Source: Bacteroidota bacterium | GTDB taxonomy: Bacteria; Bacteroidota; Ignavibacteria; UBA10030; UBA6906 | Assembly (NCBI GenBank): GCA_030835135.1 | Contig: JAUQWO010000083.1 | Location: 31,598 to 95,597, forward strand | DNA length: 64,000 nt | Direction: 5' to 3' | Shown here: in pieces, positions 8,938-19,867 of the stretch | Layout of the letters: each line of letters begins with the position of its first letter | Position numbering within the stretch: position 1 is the first letter of the stretch | Notes under the pieces: generated by a model | What the model saw: the letters and a program-made list of their open reading frames with translations, nothing else | The model's database searches: none | What the model was told of the DNA's origin: nothing | Program-made: the position numbers and the translations under genes

Positions 8938-11900
8938 ATGAGCACGTTCGTCCACCTCCATAACCATTCGCACTATAGTCTTCTTGATGCCGCGACGCGG
9001 ATCGATGACCTGATCCATGCCGCCGTGGCCGATGGGATGCCGGCGATCGCGTTGACCGATCACGGCGTGATGTTCGGCGCCCTCGAATTCTACAAGAAAG
9101 CGAAGAAGGCCGGGATCAAGCCGATCATCGGGATGGAGGCGTACATCGTCACCAAGGGGAGCCGTCTCGAGAAGAGTCTGCAGCAGACGGAAGGAGGGGG
9201 GCGGCGCGGTGCCTACCACCATATCGTCCTCCTTGCCAAGAACGCGACGGGCTACCAGAACCTCATCAAGCTCTGCTCCATCGGGCATCTCGAAGGGTTC
9301 TACTACAAGCCGCGGATCGATACCGAAGTGCTCCGGCGGCACCACGAAGGGATCATCGCTCTTTCCGCGTGTGCGGGGGGGGTCGTCTCTGCCCATCTCG
9401 CCAACGGCAACGACCAGGAAGCCCTCGAGGCCGCGGAGATCTACAAGGATATCTTCGGCGACGACTTCTACATCGAGATCCAGGACCACGGCATCGACCG
9501 TGAGGCCACCATCCGTCAGAAGGCCCCCGTGCTGGCACGGAAGCTCGGGCTCAAGCTCGTGGCAACGAACGACATCCACTACATGAAGCAGGCGGATGCC
9601 ATCGCCCACAATGTCCTGCTCCTCATCCCCGACTCGACCGGTGGGGGAACCACCGATTATACTCAACTGCGGTATCAGACGGACCAGGCGTACTTCAAGA
9701 CCAGCAAGGAGATGGCGGAGCTGTTCAAAGAATGGCCTGATGCCATCAGCAACACGCTGGAGATCGCGGAGAAGTGCAACCTCGAGCTGAAGCTTGGCGA
9801 GAACCACATGCCGCGCTTCCCGATCCCGGAAGAGGTGGGGGTCAAGACGCTGCCCGAGTACTTCGAGCTGCTTGCACGTCAGGGGTTTGCCAACCGGTAT
9901 CCGGATGCAACGCAGCCGATGAAGGAACGTCTGGACCACGAGATCGCCGTCATTACGAAGATGGGATACTCGGGGTACTTCCTCATCGTGGCGGATTTCA
10001 TCCGGGCGGCGAGGGAGATGGGCGTTGCGGTGGGCCCGGGGCGCGGGAGCGCGGCCGGGAGCATCGTGTCGTATGCCCTCGGGATCACGAACGTCGATCC
10101 GTTGAAGTACGACCTGCTCTTCGAGCGCTTCCTCAATCCCGAACGCGTGAGCATGCCCGATATCGACGTCGACTTTGCGGACGAGAAGCGCGAGCAGGTG
10201 ATCCAGTACGTCCGGGACAAATACGGCGCCGAGTCGGTCTCCCAGATCATCACCTTCGGTACGCTGTCCGCCCGGGCCGTTCTGAAGGACGTCGGGCGGG
10301 TACTCGGCATCCCCCTGAGCACTGTCGAGTCCGTGACCAAGCTGATCCCGGTGGAGCAGGGAAAGGTGCGGCCGCTCAAGGAAGCCATCGAGACGATCCC
10401 TGAGCTGAAATGGGTCAGGGACAGTGATGATCCGAAGATACGGACGCTGGTTGAAGTATCGCTGACCCTGGAAGGATTGAACCGGGGCGCGGGCATGCAT
10501 GCGGCGGGGGTCGTGATCGCACCAGGAGTGATCAGCGACTATGTGCCGTTGTACCGGACCCCGCAGACCGAGGTGATGACGCAGTACAACATGAAGGACC
10601 TCGAGGCGGCCGGGCTCCTCAAGATGGACTTCCTCGGGCTCCGCACGCTGTCGGTGATGGAGAACGCGCTCCGGATGATCCGTGAGAACCACGGGGTGGC
10701 CATCGATCTCGACACCCTGCGGGAAGATGATACCGAGACGTTCGCGTTGTTCACCCGGGGCGATACGGTCGCGGTGTTCCAATTCGAAAGTTCCGGCATG
10801 CGCGACTGGATGCGGAAGCTGAAGCCCACGTGCATCAGCGACCTTGTCGCCATGAATGCCCTGTACCGGCCGGGACCGATGGAGATGATCGGCGACTTCA
10901 TCGCACGCAAGCACGGGCAGCAGAAGATCTCGTATCCGCATCCCAAGCTCGAACCGATCCTGAAGGAGACCTACGGGGTCATCGTGTATCAGGAGCAGGT
11001 GATGAAGATCGCGAGCGAGATCGCCGGGTTGTCGCTCGCCAAAGCGGACCTGATGCGGCGCGCGATGGGGAAGAAGGACGCCAAGCTGATGGCGGACATG
11101 AAGAAGGAGTTCGTCGACGGCGCGGTGCGCCTGGAGGTCCCGAAGAAGGCCGCCGAGGACATCTTCGACCTCATCGAGAAGTTCGCGAAATACGGCTTCA
11201 ACAAATCGCATAGCGTCGCGTACTCCGTGATCGCGTATCAGACCGCGTATCTGAAAGCCCACTATCCCGCGGAGTACATGGCGGCGACGCTCACATCGGA
11301 GATCGGGGACACGGACAAGATCGTCCCCCTCATCGACGATTGCCGCCGTGCCGGCATCCGTGTGCTCCCGCCGGACATCAACGAGAGCGGGAAGGACTTC
11401 ACCGTTGTCGGTGGTGTGATCCGGTTCGGCCTGGTCGCGATCAAGGGTGTCGGCGGCAGCGCGATCGAGAGTGTCGTCACCGCGCGCACGAAGGACGGGC
11501 CGTTCACGAACGTCTATGATTTCTGCCGGCGGGCCGATCTCCGTCTCGTGAACAAGAAGTGCCTGGAGAGTCTGGTTCAGGCGGGAGCGTTCGACGCCAC
11601 CGGCGGCGGACGTGCGCAGATCTTCGAGAGCATCGAACGCGCGATGCAGTACGGGCAGGGCATGCAGGCCCAGGCCGAGCGCGGACAGGAGTCGCTCTTT
11701 GACACGCCCGGGACGTCGGCGAAGCCGGAGGTGAGCACGCCGCCGCTTGCCGATGTGCCCTCCTGGCCGGAGATGGAGAAGCTCGCGCGCGAGAAAAGCG
11801 TGATCGGACTGTACGTGTCCGGCCACCCGCTCCTGAAATTCGAACGCGAGGTGGAGGAGTTCGCGACCGTCCGTCTCGGCGACCCTTCGGGGTTCACGAA

Positions 11901-12468
11901 CCTTGCCGGTGTCCGGGCCTGCGGGATCATCACCGCGATCCGCCGCAAGGTGGACAAGCGGAACAACACGATGGCGTTCGTGACCATCGAGGATTTCAGC
12001 GGTAAGGCGGACTGCATCGTGTTCTCCGATCCCTTCACGAAATACCAGTCGATCATCCAGCCCGATGCGATGGTGCTGGTGGTGGGGAAGGGTGAACTCA
12101 ACGGTGACGCCCTCCGCATCATCGTCACCGATGTGTATCCGATCGAGAAGGTGCGCGAGCGGTTCGCGCGCAGCGTCATCCTGTCGCTCCACGTGGATGC
12201 GGTACGGGACCAGACGATCAAGGAATTGCGAGCGCTGCTCGAACAACACCGCGGGAACTGCCCCTGCTACCTGAATGTTCAGGGATTGCCCGCGCCACAG
12301 ATGTTCGCCGCCCCCAGGTATGGCGTGGATCCGTCCGCGCGCTTCCAGGAGGCGGTCACACGGGTGCTCGGAACGGACGCCGTGCGCTTCGTCGGAGAAG
12401 TCCAAACGTCACACGAACATGCAGGGAAGAGCAATGAAGCCTATCGTCGTCACCGACAGCACGTTTGA
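8938..12468 (+). CDS. dnaE: DNA polymerase III subunit alpha
   Basis: The 1176-residue replicative polymerase. Order of domains: N-terminal PHP domain ([13 protein letters not shown] at about 5-17; TDHG; ATNDIHY), palm with the catalytic aspartates in PDIDVDF (residues 407-413) and [16 protein letters not shown] before it, fingers with YRPGPM and [10 protein letters not shown], tandem helix-hairpin-helix, and an OB fold near 980-1060 ([23 protein letters not shown]). Length is normal for the DnaE1 type. ATG 8938 begins MSTFVHLH as in homologues. The 3' end runs 35 nt into trxA, an unusually long overlap. Confidence 0.98.
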   Translation: MSTFVHLHNHSHYSLLDAATRIDDLIHAAVADGMPAIALTDHGVMFGALEFYKKAKKAGIKPIIGMEAYIVTKGSRLEKSLQQTEGGGRRGAYHHIVLLAKNATGYQNLIKLCSIGHLEGFYYKPRIDTEVLRRHHEGIIALSACAGGVVSAHLANGNDQEALEAAEIYKDIFGDDFYIEIQDHGIDREATIRQKAPVLARKLGLKLVATNDIHYMKQADAIAHNVLLLIPDSTGGGTTDYTQLRYQTDQAYFKTSKEMAELFKEWPDAISNTLEIAEKCNLELKLGENHMPRFPIPEEVGVKTLPEYFELLARQGFANRYPDATQPMKERLDHEIAVITKMGYSGYFLIVADFIRAAREMGVAVGPGRGSAAGSIVSYALGITNVDPLKYDLLFERFLNPERVSMPDIDVDFADEKREQVIQYVRDKYGAESVSQIITFGTLSARAVLKDVGRVLGIPLSTVESVTKLIPVEQGKVRPLKEAIETIPELKWVRDSDDPKIRTLVEVSLTLEGLNRGAGMHAAGVVIAPGVISDYVPLYRTPQTEVMTQYNMKDLEAAGLLKMDFLGLRTLSVMENALRMIRENHGVAIDLDTLREDDTETFALFTRGDTVAVFQFESSGMRDWMRKLKPTCISDLVAMNALYRPGPMEMIGDFIARKHGQQKISYPHPKLEPILKETYGVIVYQEQVMKIASEIAGLSLAKADLMRRAMGKKDAKLMADMKKEFVDGAVRLEVPKKAAEDIFDLIEKFAKYGFNKSHSVAYSVIAYQTAYLKAHYPAEYMAATLTSEIGDTDKIVPLIDDCRRAGIRVLPPDINESGKDFTVVGGVIRFGLVAIKGVGGSAIESVVTARTKDGPFTNVYDFCRRADLRLVNKKCLESLVQAGAFDATGGGRAQIFESIERAMQYGQGMQAQAERGQESLFDTPGTSAKPEVSTPPLADVPSWPEMEKLAREKSVIGLYVSGHPLLKFEREVEEFATVRLGDPSGFTNLAGVRACGIITAIRRKVDKRNNTMAFVTIEDFSGKADCIVFSDPFTKYQSIIQPDAMVLVVGKGELNGDALRIIVTDVYPIEKVRERFARSVILSLHVDAVRDQTIKELRALLEQHRGNCPCYLNVQGLPAPQMFAAPRYGVDPSARFQEAVTRVLGTDAVRFVGEVQTSHEHAGKSNEAYRRHRQHV

Positions 12469-12757
12469 AGCAGAGGTGTTGAAGTCCCCCGTTCCGGTCC
12501 TCGTCGATTTCTGGGCCGTCTGGTGTGGTCCCTGCAAGATGATCGCACCGGTGGTGGAGGAACTCGCCGCTGAATACGACGGCAAACTCAAGGTCGTGAA
12601 ACTCGATGTGGACGGCAATCCCGATACATCCATGAAGTATGCGATCCGCAGCATCCCGACCCTCATGCTGTTCAAGGGAGGCTCCGTGGCGGAACAGATC
12701 ATCGGTGCCGTGCCGAAACGGAGTCTGGTCGACAAGCTGGCACCCCATGTCGCCTGA
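12434..12757 (+). CDS. trxA: thioredoxin
   Basis: A 107-residue classical thioredoxin, the cytoplasmic dithiol reductant for ribonucleotide reductase, peroxiredoxins and others. The redox motif WCGPC has cysteines at residues 31 and 34, preceded by VLVDFWA, and the cis-Pro loop is [13 protein letters not shown] 12434 follows gggaagagca and is the only start that gives a normal thioredoxin N-terminus; it lies 35 nt inside dnaE in another frame. The next gene starts inside its end, so dnaE, trxA and the thioredoxin-like gene are probably translationally coupled. Confidence 0.96.
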   Translation: MKPIVVTDSTFEAEVLKSPVPVLVDFWAVWCGPCKMIAPVVEELAAEYDGKLKVVKLDVDGNPDTSMKYAIRSIPTLMLFKGGSVAEQIIGAVPKRSLVDKLAPHVA

Positions 12758-13367
12758 TGCCGGGTGTGCCGAGGCCGGGGTCGCGGCACGCTTCCGTGCG
12801 GCACAGACATATGCGGCGTATGAAGAAGGGTTAAGGGTGTATGATGCGACGCCCCTGCCGGACGGCGCATCGGCAGACGACCGGGGGCACAAGTCATACG
12901 CAGCGATCAATCTCCAGCGCGCCTCCCGTATCGCCCGTAGCTACACGCCCGGCGGGGAGATCACCGCGGCAGTACAGGCACTGCCCGGACCCCAGTTGTG
13001 GGGTGTGCTGTCGGAAGTGTGGTGCGGAGATTCCGCGCAGGTCATTCCGTACCTTGCGCGCATCGCAGCCATCCGTGGGGACATCACATTCCGCGTGATC
13101 GTGCGGGACGAGAATCCGGATATCATGAACCGCTATCTCACGAACGGCACGCGCAGCATCCCGAAGCTCATCGTGTGGAATGCATGCGCGGAGGAACTCT
13201 TCACGTGGGGTCCCCGCCCGGCGGGTGCCCAGGCGGTGGTCGATGAAGCATTGGCGGCCTGTGTACCGAAGCCTGAACGACTCGAGCGGCTTCACCTGTG
13301 GTATGGCCGCGATCGGGGGAAAAGCATCGAAGCGGAGATCGCCGCGCTCCTGCGCAGCGTCCGCTGA
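12747..13367 (+). CDS. thioredoxin-like protein with a single active-site cysteine
   Basis: A 206-residue protein overlapping trxA by 11 nt. The region [24 protein letters not shown] followed by [12 protein letters not shown] reproduces the thioredoxin fold with cis-Pro, but the motif is WCGDS, so the resolving cysteine is replaced by serine. This pattern matches the Thioredoxin_9-type family, often annotated simply as thioredoxin family protein. A monothiol or non-redox role is expected; the partner is unknown. Start at ATG 12747 gives [11 protein letters not shown]; longer upstream readings would be inside trxA. Confidence 0.8.
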   Translation: MSPDAGCAEAGVAARFRAAQTYAAYEEGLRVYDATPLPDGASADDRGHKSYAAINLQRASRIARSYTPGGEITAAVQALPGPQLWGVLSEVWCGDSAQVIPYLARIAAIRGDITFRVIVRDENPDIMNRYLTNGTRSIPKLIVWNACAEELFTWGPRPAGAQAVVDEALAACVPKPERLERLHLWYGRDRGKSIEAEIAALLRSVR

Positions 13368-13383
13368 GGTCCGCAGGGTACAA

Positions 13384-13419
13384 CGAGGCCCGTTCCGTGT
13401 GTTCGCGGAACGGGCCTCG
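13384..13419. terminator. perfect 14-bp hairpin between convergent genes
   Basis: CGAGGCCCGTTCCG (13384-13397) and CGGAACGGGCCTCG (13406-13419) pair without mismatch around an 8-nt loop. It lies between the end of the thioredoxin-like gene (plus) and plsC (minus) and probably ends transcription from both sides. There is no T tract on the plus strand. Confidence 0.6.
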
Positions 13420-13470
13420 ATGCGTTGCGCCATCATGCGTGTGGAACGGTGAAGCGTCGCGGTCTGCGGT

Positions 13471-14253
13471 CTACGTGACCCCGACGGCGCGTGTCATGGC
13501 AAGTGCATCGACCTGATCATCGGCGACACCGCGGCGCCGTGCGATCTCATGGATGATCGCTCCCCGCACCCGGTCGCGCAGTTCCGGGAGCTGTGCCTGC
13601 GTCAGGCCTTCGGTCGGCACGGGATCGAGCACGTGCACGTGGATGTCGCTCGGAGTACCGAAGCGCCAGCTGTGTTTCGGCAACGCATTCGATGAACCCT
13701 CGACCGCGATGGGCAGGATCGGCGTCTGTGTCCGGATCGCGAGATGGAATGCGCCGTCGGAGAACCGGCCGACGCGCCCGTCCGGAGAACGGGTCCCTTC
13801 GGGAAAGAACATCACGGGGCACCGCTGCTCGAGATATTGCGCAGCACGGATGATCGTCCGCGCTCCGCTCCGCGCGTCCCGGCGGTCGACACTGATGTCG
13901 CCGGCGAGTGTCATCATCCATCCCACGACCGGTATCGTGAACAGTTCCTTCTTGCCGATCCATTTCATCTCCCAGGGGATGTGCGAGATGAGGGGGATGT
14001 CGGCGAGCGACTGGTGGTTGCTGACGACCACGAACGGTGTGTGTTCCCGGGGGACGGTGAATCCGGTCACGTGCAACTGCCAGAGGGGGTTGACCTTTGT
14101 CATGGCGACGCCGAGGTTCCTGAACCAGCGTCCGGTGATGAAGCGCACCGGGTTGCGGTCGAAGAGACGAATGAGCCCGAGCAGCGGGAGCCACAGGATG
14201 ATCAGGAGGGACACGGCGAACCAGACCCACGCAGAACGAAGCACAGTAAGCAT
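13471..14253 (-). CDS. plsC: 1-acyl-sn-glycerol-3-phosphate acyltransferase
   Basis: A 260-residue membrane-bound acyltransferase that makes phosphatidic acid from lysophosphatidic acid. The catalytic NHX4D motif is NHQSLAD (His80, Asp85), and the glycerophosphate-binding motif is FPEGTRS (150-156); an N-terminal hydrophobic anchor covers about residues 9-30. The C-terminal tail (about 30 residues, basic then acidic) is variable in the family. Read from its own minus-strand promoter, divergent from htpX. Confidence 0.93.
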   Translation of the reverse strand: MLTVLRSAWVWFAVSLLIILWLPLLGLIRLFDRNPVRFITGRWFRNLGVAMTKVNPLWQLHVTGFTVPREHTPFVVVSNHQSLADIPLISHIPWEMKWIGKKELFTIPVVGWMMTLAGDISVDRRDARSGARTIIRAAQYLEQRCPVMFFPEGTRSPDGRVGRFSDGAFHLAIRTQTPILPIAVEGSSNALPKHSWRFGTPSDIHVHVLDPVPTEGLTQAQLPELRDRVRGAIIHEIARRRGVADDQVDALAMTRAVGVT

Positions 14254-14295
14254 CAGAGGTTCCTCTCACAACAGCACGATGGTCAGTGAATGGGT

Positions 14296-14325
14296 CAATG
14301 TACCACGGACGATCGCGGGAATCAA
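14296..14325 (-). promoter_or_regulatory. Bacteroidota-type promoter for plsC
   Basis: On the minus strand, TTG at 14325-14323, exactly 20 nt, then TACATTG at 14302-14296. The plsC start at 14253 lies about 43 nt downstream. Confidence 0.65.
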
Positions 14326-14490
14326 GGCAACGAATCTGCTTCGAATAGAAACGTATGTGAGGCAACGGGGGCACGGGTCCGCCCTGCGTGGCGGACATCC
14401 GCGCTGTTCACCGGCGCGTCACGGACATCCTGATGCAGGAGGAGGCGACCGATCCCGTGCAGCCGCTTGTCTCCGTGCATCCGTAACCCC
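14326..14490. other. intergenic spacer between plsC and htpX promoters
   Basis: The region from 14254 to 14634 holds only the divergent plsC and htpX promoters. Between them no open reading frame with recognisable protein character, no repeat and no RNA fold is evident. Confidence 0.5.
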
Positions 14491-14520
14491 TTGCCAAGAT
14501 TGATACTTCGTCGTATCTTG
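14491..14520 (+). promoter_or_regulatory. Bacteroidota-type promoter for htpX and the P-type ATPase
   Basis: TTG 14491-14493, 20-nt spacer, TATCTTG 14514-14520, a near-perfect TTG-N20-TAnnTTG. It leaves a leader of roughly 110 nt before htpX. No heat-shock-type (CIRCE or sigma-32) element is seen. Confidence 0.7.
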
Positions 14521-14634
14521 GTCCGTTGAACTTCCCTCGTTCCATGGTTGTTGAAAGGGGAGCCCCGATGCATCCCTTCATCGAAAATAGCCGGGTCTGC
14601 GTGTAGAACGTACAGGACGTATCAGGAGAAGACT

Positions 14635-15492
14635 ATGAATACCACGAAAACTGTGTTTCTGATGGCGGTCATGACCGTGCTGCTGGTCTTTGCCGGTAGT
14701 CTGCTCGGCGGCAAGAGCGGGATGATGATCGCGTTCGTCATGGCGCTCGTCATGAACGTTGGTTCGTACTGGTTCAGCGACAAGATCGTCCTGCGCATGT
14801 ACGGGGGGCAGGAACTCACGCGGTCGGATGCGCCCGAACTTTTTCAGATCACGGAGGAACTCGCTGCGCGTGGCGGTTTACCGATGCCGAAAGTGTACCT
14901 CATCCGCGGGGACCAGCCGAACGCATTCGCGACCGGGCGCGATCCGGCTCATGCCGCCGTGGCGGTGACCGAAGGCATCATGCGCATGCTGTCGCGCGAT
15001 GAACTCCGTGGCGTGATCGCGCACGAACTCGCGCACGTCAAGCACCGCGATATCCTTATTGGCACCATCGCGGCAACGATGGCCGGGGCGATCAGTATGC
15101 TGGCGAATATGGCGCAGTGGGCAATGATCTTCGGCGGCGGCCGCAGCTCCGATGACCGCGAAGGCGGCAGCCCGATCGCAGGCCTGGTCATGATGATCGT
15201 TGCGCCGTTCGCTGCCATGCTGATCCAGATGGCGATCTCGCGGTCACGGGAATTCATGGCGGATGCAGGCGGGGCGGAAATGGCGGGCGATCCGATGGGT
15301 CTCGCGGGTGCCTTGCGCAAGCTCGAAGCCCGCGCGCATCAGATCCCGATGCATGCGTCCCCGAGTACCGCACACATGTTCATCGTGAACCCCCTGAGCG
15401 GGGGCGGGATCATGAAACTCTTCAGCACGCATCCTCCGATGGAAGAGCGCATCGCACGCCTCGAGGCCATGGCCTACGGGCGCGCACAATGA
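14635..15492 (+). CDS. htpX: protease HtpX homologue (membrane zinc metalloprotease)
   Basis: A 285-residue M48B metalloprotease of the inner membrane that degrades misfolded membrane proteins. Two N-terminal helices (about 5-22, 28-46), zinc motif HELAH (His130, Glu131, His134) after [10 protein letters not shown], a second pair of helices (about 145-160, 178-200) and the third zinc ligand Glu in [13 protein letters not shown]. Also typical are NAFATGRDP and [14 protein letters not shown] 14635 follows caggagaa. The stop overlaps the next start, coupling it to the cation pump. Confidence 0.96.
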   Translation: MNTTKTVFLMAVMTVLLVFAGSLLGGKSGMMIAFVMALVMNVGSYWFSDKIVLRMYGGQELTRSDAPELFQITEELAARGGLPMPKVYLIRGDQPNAFATGRDPAHAAVAVTEGIMRMLSRDELRGVIAHELAHVKHRDILIGTIAATMAGAISMLANMAQWAMIFGGGRSSDDREGGSPIAGLVMMIVAPFAAMLIQMAISRSREFMADAGGAEMAGDPMGLAGALRKLEARAHQIPMHASPSTAHMFIVNPLSGGGIMKLFSTHPPMEERIARLEAMAYGRAQ

Positions 15493-18254
15493 CGGCAGCG
15501 CCGGGCGTCGCGCAGATCGGCACCAGAGAGGGCACACAACGGACCGGCCCCGTGTGGCATACCGTCACTGCTGACGACGCCCTCATGCGCGTGGGGTCCG
15601 GCGCCGATGGGCTCCACCCCGACGAGGCCGCCCGCCGCCTGGCCACGGACGGTCCGAATGAACTCCCCCGGTCGAAACAGGAATCCGTCGTCGTCCTCTT
15701 TCTCCGGCAGTTCGCGAGCATCCTCATCCTCACGCTGTTCGCCGCGGCCGGGATCTCTGCGTTCATGGGCGAATGGATAGAAGCGATCGCGATCCTCGTC
15801 ATCGTTGTCCTGGCCGGGATCGTTGGTTTCATCCAGGAATATCAGGCGGAGCGGGCGCTCGAGGCTCTCCAGCGCCTCGCGGCCCCGAATGCCACCGTTC
15901 GGCGTGACGGCACGGACCGGATCGTGCCGGCCCGCGAGATCGTCCCCGGCGATGTCATCGTTCTGAAGACCGGGGACGCGATCCCGGCCGATGCCCGGAT
16001 CATCGACGCACCACACCTGGAAGTGGACGAGTCCACGCTCACCGGGGAATCGCTTGCTACCCGCAAGACAACGATGCCGATCGAGGGCGACCACCTGCCA
16101 CTCGGTGACCGGACCAATATGGTCTATAGCGGGACGTCGGTCGTGCAAGGGCGCGGGATCGCCGTGGTGGTCGGGACGGGAGGGGCGACGGAGTTCGGGA
16201 GGATCGCGGCGTTGTTGCAGGGGACTGCCGAGACCAGGACGCCCTTGCAGGTCGTGCTCGACAAACTCGGACGAACGCTGGGGATCGTGTCTTTCGTCCT
16301 CGCTGCTGCCATGAGCGGACTCGGTCTCCTGCAGGGATATCCGTTGCTGCAGATGTTCATCTGGGGTGTGGCGATCGCGGTCGCCGTGATCCCCGAAGCG
16401 TTGCCCGCCGTGGTCACGATCACGCTCGCCCTGGGCGTCCGGCGCATGGCGACCCGACACGCACTCATCCGGAAACTTCCGGCGGTGGAAACGCTGGGAG
16501 CAACGTCCATCATCTGTTCCGACAAGACCGGGACGCTCACCCAGAACGAGATGACCGTCCGCCGCATGGCCTCTGACGGGGTGCAGTACGAGATCACCGG
16601 GGCCGGCTTTGCACCAACGGGGTCATTCCTCACCGGGGGCAAAGCCATCACACCGCTGACCGAACCGGTGGTCAGACACGCGCTCGTGACGGGGATGTTG
16701 TGCAACGATGCGCTCCTCCGCGAGTCGGCGCCCGGCGGGTGGGTGATCATCGGAGACCCCACGGAGGGCGCGCTGGTGGTCGCGGCCGCAAAGGCCGGAC
16801 TGGATCATGCCGTGCTGTTGCAGGAGTATCCGCGTATCGATGAGATCCCGTTCACGTCAGAACGGAAATGCATGACCACCGTGCATACCGATGGTCAGGG
16901 TGTCCTCGTCTGCACCAAAGGAGCGCCGGAAGTGGTCCTCGCCATGTGCAGCAGGGAACACACGCACGCCGGCGATGTGGCTCTGGCCGGGGCGCGGGTG
17001 GACCAGATCCTTCAGCAGGCGCGGGACATGGCGCAGGATGCACTCCGGGTGCTGGCACTCGCATACAAGCGAAGCGCCCCGCCGGGTTCCCGTGCGGAGG
17101 TGGAGGAGGCACTGGTCTTTGCCGGGCTCGTGGGCATCCAGGATCCGCCCCGCCGCGAGGTCTTCGATGCCATCCGTACCTGTACACAGGCGGGCATCCG
17201 CCCGGTGATGATCACCGGCGACCATCTTGTGACGGCGCTGGCGGTCGGGCGCGAACTCGGGATCCTGCGGGAAGGGGCCGGGGCCCTGGCCGGCGTGGAC
17301 CTTGACACCATGTCGGATGAGCAACTTGCCGCCGCGGTGACGACGACCGATATCTTCGCACGGATCTCCCCGGAGCACAAACTCCGGATCGTGAACGCAT
17401 TCCTGGGCCATGGGGAAGTGGTGGCGATGACGGGTGACGGCGTGAACGACGCGCCCTCGCTGAAGCGGGCGGACATCGGGGTGGCGATGGGGATCACCGG
17501 CACGGATGTCAGCAAGGAAGCATCCGACATGATCCTGACCGACGACAATTTTGCGACGATCGTGGAGGCTGTCCGTGAAGGCCGCAGCATCTTCCAGAAC
17601 ATCAGGAAGTATCTGGTGTTCCTCCTGAGCGGCAACCTCGGCACGGTGCTGGCGCTGGTGATCGCGCTGCTTGCGGGCATGCCGTTGCCGCTCGCTGCCG
17701 TGCAGGTGCTCTTCATCAACTTCATCATGGACGGGCTCATCGCGATCGCGCTGGGCGTGGAACCCCCGGAGAGCGGGATCATGCGTCACCGCCCGCGTCA
17801 CCGCACGGAGGGGATGCTGGACGCGAAGGCATTCTCGATGATCGGTGTGATCGGCGTGGTGATCGGGCTCGTGCCGCTGGGGGTGTACAAGGTCGCGCTG
17901 GACCAGCAGATGCCCGTGCTGTATGCGATGACGCTCTTCTACTGGGCCCTCATCGCGTCGCGCCTGGTGAACGGTGTGAATTGCCGGTCGTTGACGGATT
18001 CCGTCGTACGCGGCCGGGCCTCACGGCATCCCAATCCCGTTCTGTACATCAGCATGGCGATCACCGTGGTGTTGACGGGGCTGACGATCTACGTGCCGGG
18101 GTTGAATGCGGTGTTCATGACAACGCCTCTGGCACCCGCGCATGCTGCCATCGTGCTGGGCGTGGCATTTCTGGTGCTGATCGCGGGGGAGGCGTTAAAG
18201 ATGGTGCGGAAGCACGCGGCGGGAGGGGGCGTCCCCGTTCCCGCCGGCGGGTGA
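15489..18254 (+). CDS. cation-translocating P-type ATPase (P2A, Ca2+-type)
   Basis: A 921-residue P-type ATPase with the order: N-terminal cation ATPase domain, actuator with TGES (STLTGES), M4 motif [14 protein letters not shown], phosphorylation site [13 protein letters not shown] with Asp345, nucleotide-binding domain, hinge [21 protein letters not shown], and six C-terminal helices. The PEALP in M4 and overall order match SERCA/PMCA-type (PacL/YloB-like) calcium exporters; Mn or Na/K-like specificity cannot be excluded. It shares 4 nt with htpX, suggesting a joint role in membrane homeostasis. Confidence 0.94.
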   Translation: MTAAPGVAQIGTREGTQRTGPVWHTVTADDALMRVGSGADGLHPDEAARRLATDGPNELPRSKQESVVVLFLRQFASILILTLFAAAGISAFMGEWIEAIAILVIVVLAGIVGFIQEYQAERALEALQRLAAPNATVRRDGTDRIVPAREIVPGDVIVLKTGDAIPADARIIDAPHLEVDESTLTGESLATRKTTMPIEGDHLPLGDRTNMVYSGTSVVQGRGIAVVVGTGGATEFGRIAALLQGTAETRTPLQVVLDKLGRTLGIVSFVLAAAMSGLGLLQGYPLLQMFIWGVAIAVAVIPEALPAVVTITLALGVRRMATRHALIRKLPAVETLGATSIICSDKTGTLTQNEMTVRRMASDGVQYEITGAGFAPTGSFLTGGKAITPLTEPVVRHALVTGMLCNDALLRESAPGGWVIIGDPTEGALVVAAAKAGLDHAVLLQEYPRIDEIPFTSERKCMTTVHTDGQGVLVCTKGAPEVVLAMCSREHTHAGDVALAGARVDQILQQARDMAQDALRVLALAYKRSAPPGSRAEVEEALVFAGLVGIQDPPRREVFDAIRTCTQAGIRPVMITGDHLVTALAVGRELGILREGAGALAGVDLDTMSDEQLAAAVTTTDIFARISPEHKLRIVNAFLGHGEVVAMTGDGVNDAPSLKRADIGVAMGITGTDVSKEASDMILTDDNFATIVEAVREGRSIFQNIRKYLVFLLSGNLGTVLALVIALLAGMPLPLAAVQVLFINFIMDGLIAIALGVEPPESGIMRHRPRHRTEGMLDAKAFSMIGVIGVVIGLVPLGVYKVALDQQMPVLYAMTLFYWALIASRLVNGVNCRSLTDSVVRGRASRHPNPVLYISMAITVVLTGLTIYVPGLNAVFMTTPLAPAHAAIVLGVAFLVLIAGEALKMVRKHAAGGGVPVPAGG

Positions 18255-18270
18255 TCATGGTGCGGTTCGG

Positions 18271-19191
18271 CTAGGCCTTACGGTTGCGCAGCCAGTCGAT
18301 GGTCGCCGCAAAACCATCCTCGAGGGTGGTGGCAGGCGTGAACCCCAGCAGCGTGCGTGCGCGTGTCGTGTCGGCAAGGGAGTGCTTCACATCGCCTGCC
18401 CGCTCCCCGGCATGGACGATACGGCTCGAGGAACCGGTGATGCGTTTGAGCGTCTCGGCGAGCGCACGAACGCTCATGCTCTTGCCGCACGCGATGTTGT
18501 AGATCCCGGTGGCGTTCCCCTCCGCTGCAGCGGCATTCGCGGCCACGATATCCTTGACGAAAATGAAGTCCCTGGTCTGCTCGCCGTCGCCATAGATCAC
18601 CAGATCTTCGTTGCGCAGGCACCGGTCGATGAAGATGGGGACGGCGGCGGCATACTGCGACTTCGGGTTCTGCCGCGGCCCGAAGACGTTGAAATAGCGG
18701 AGACAGGTCACGGGCTGGTTGCCGTCCTCGGTGAACATGCGGGCATAGTACTCGTCGTCCAGCTTCGTGATGGCGTACGGGCTCCGGGGTTCCGGCAGCA
18801 TGCTTTCGAGCTTGGGTACCACGGGGTTATTGCCATAGATGGCAGCGGAGGAGGAGATCACGACCTTGCGCACGCCGTTGGCGCGCGCGGCTTCGAGGAC
18901 GTGCAGGGTGCCGAGGACGTTGATATCGACCGTCTCGCGGGGCTTCTCCATGGATTCAGGGACGCTGACCATCGCAGCGAGGTGGAACACATAGTCCACT
19001 CCCTTCATGAGCCGATGCACGAGCGCAGCGTCCGTCACGCTGCCTTCCACGATGCGGACGTTGAACCCGTCCAGGTTATGGCGGAACCCGGAACGAAAGC
19101 TGTCGAGGACCGTGACGTTCGCGGTGCGGTGGTAGTGTTCGACGATATGGCTTCCGATGAAGCCGGAACCGCCGGTCACGAGGATGTTCAT
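18271..19191 (-). CDS. NAD-dependent nucleotide-sugar epimerase/dehydratase (SDR)
   Basis: A 306-residue extended short-chain dehydrogenase. The Rossmann glycine motif GGSGFIGSH is at residues 7-15, the catalytic Ser is in VISSSAAIYG, and Tyr/Lys are in YAITK. NVFGPRQNP and RDFIFVKDIV are typical of UDP-glucose/UDP-GlcNAc 4-epimerases, so it probably supplies epimerised sugars for surface glycans. ATG 19191 is preceded by ggag 6 nt upstream; longer readings lack a ribosome-binding site. It converges with the P-type ATPase with only 16 nt between them. Confidence 0.92.
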   Translation of the reverse strand: MNILVTGGSGFIGSHIVEHYHRTANVTVLDSFRSGFRHNLDGFNVRIVEGSVTDAALVHRLMKGVDYVFHLAAMVSVPESMEKPRETVDINVLGTLHVLEAARANGVRKVVISSSAAIYGNNPVVPKLESMLPEPRSPYAITKLDDEYYARMFTEDGNQPVTCLRYFNVFGPRQNPKSQYAAAVPIFIDRCLRNEDLVIYGDGEQTRDFIFVKDIVAANAAAAEGNATGIYNIACGKSMSVRALAETLKRITGSSSRIVHAGERAGDVKHSLADTTRARTLLGFTPATTLEDGFAATIDWLRNRKA

Positions 19192-19300
19192 AGTATTCTC
19201 CGATGTGCTCAGGAAGTTCGGGAAAATCCCCTGGAGATGCAACGGTACCCCGGTTCCCCGGGAGTTGCCGTGAGGGCACGGCGGACCAGAAGGAGAGATC

Positions 19301-19777
19301 ATGAGGTCGACCAGTCAGTACGGGCGTGCCGCGGAGCGGGCGCTGGGGATGTGGGTGAAGCTTGCGCGGGCGTTCGCGACGATGAGCCGTCTGACGGGGG
19401 AGGATATCCGGCGCTATGGCCTGACGCAGGCGCAGTTCGGTGTGCTGGAGGCGCTCGGGCACAAGGGGCGGATGACGCTGGGTGATCTGGCGCACAAGAG
19501 CCTGTCGACGGGGGGGAACATGACCGTGGTCGTGAACAACCTGATGCGCTGCGGGCTGGTCAAGCGGACGGTCAGCACCCTGGACCGTCGCGTGGTGTAT
19601 GTGGCATTGACGCCACGGGGGACGCGGTTGTTCCGGCGGATCTTCCCGCATCATGCGGCGGCCGTCGCGCGGATCGCCGCGGTGTTGTCTCCCGCGGACC
19701 AGGAGCGTCTGGGGGAGTTGCTCCGTGCCCTCGGCCGGGGGGCAGAGCAGGTGGGAAATACTTTAAATTTAAAATAA
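19301..19777 (+). CDS. MarR-family transcriptional regulator
   Basis: A 158-residue winged-helix repressor. The core TQAQFGVLEALGHKGRMTLGDLAHKSLSTGGNMTVVVNNLMRCGLVKRTVSTLDRRVVYVALTPRG shows the recognition helix and the D-R-R wing of MarR proteins, flanked by N- and C-terminal dimerisation helices. ATG 19301 follows aaggagag. The yceI gene lies 90 nt downstream; MarR-yceI pairing is common in bacteria, so yceI and the gene itself are likely targets. The last three codons lie in an AT-rich palindrome that could be its operator. Confidence 0.93.
   Translation: MRSTSQYGRAAERALGMWVKLARAFATMSRLTGEDIRRYGLTQAQFGVLEALGHKGRMTLGDLAHKSLSTGGNMTVVVNNLMRCGLVKRTVSTLDRRVVYVALTPRGTRLFRRIFPHHAAAVARIAAVLSPADQERLGELLRALGRGAEQVGNTLNLK
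19762..19773. promoter_or_regulatory. possible MarR operator (TTTAAATTTAAA palindrome)
   Basis: A perfect 12-nt palindrome sits at the very end of the marR coding sequence, about 95 nt before yceI. It stands out in GC-rich surroundings. MarR proteins usually bind AT-rich palindromes near their own genes; this role is inferred only from context. Confidence 0.3.
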
Positions 19778-19867
19778 TCGGTCGGGAGCGGAACTCGCCC
19801 CCGCGCCCCGGCGTTCCATAGGCAGATCGGTACCATGACCATTCAGCCATCGTTCAGGAGTCTGCCC

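Noticed and set aside
8890..12405. 1171-residue open frame on the minus strand
   Set aside because: It mirrors dnaE exactly and is composed of His/Arg/Asp-rich sequence without any fold; a by-product of GC-rich codon usage opposite a real gene.
18382..19485. 367-residue plus-strand open frame
   Set aside because: It lies opposite the SDR epimerase, which has all catalytic motifs; the plus-strand translation has no domain.
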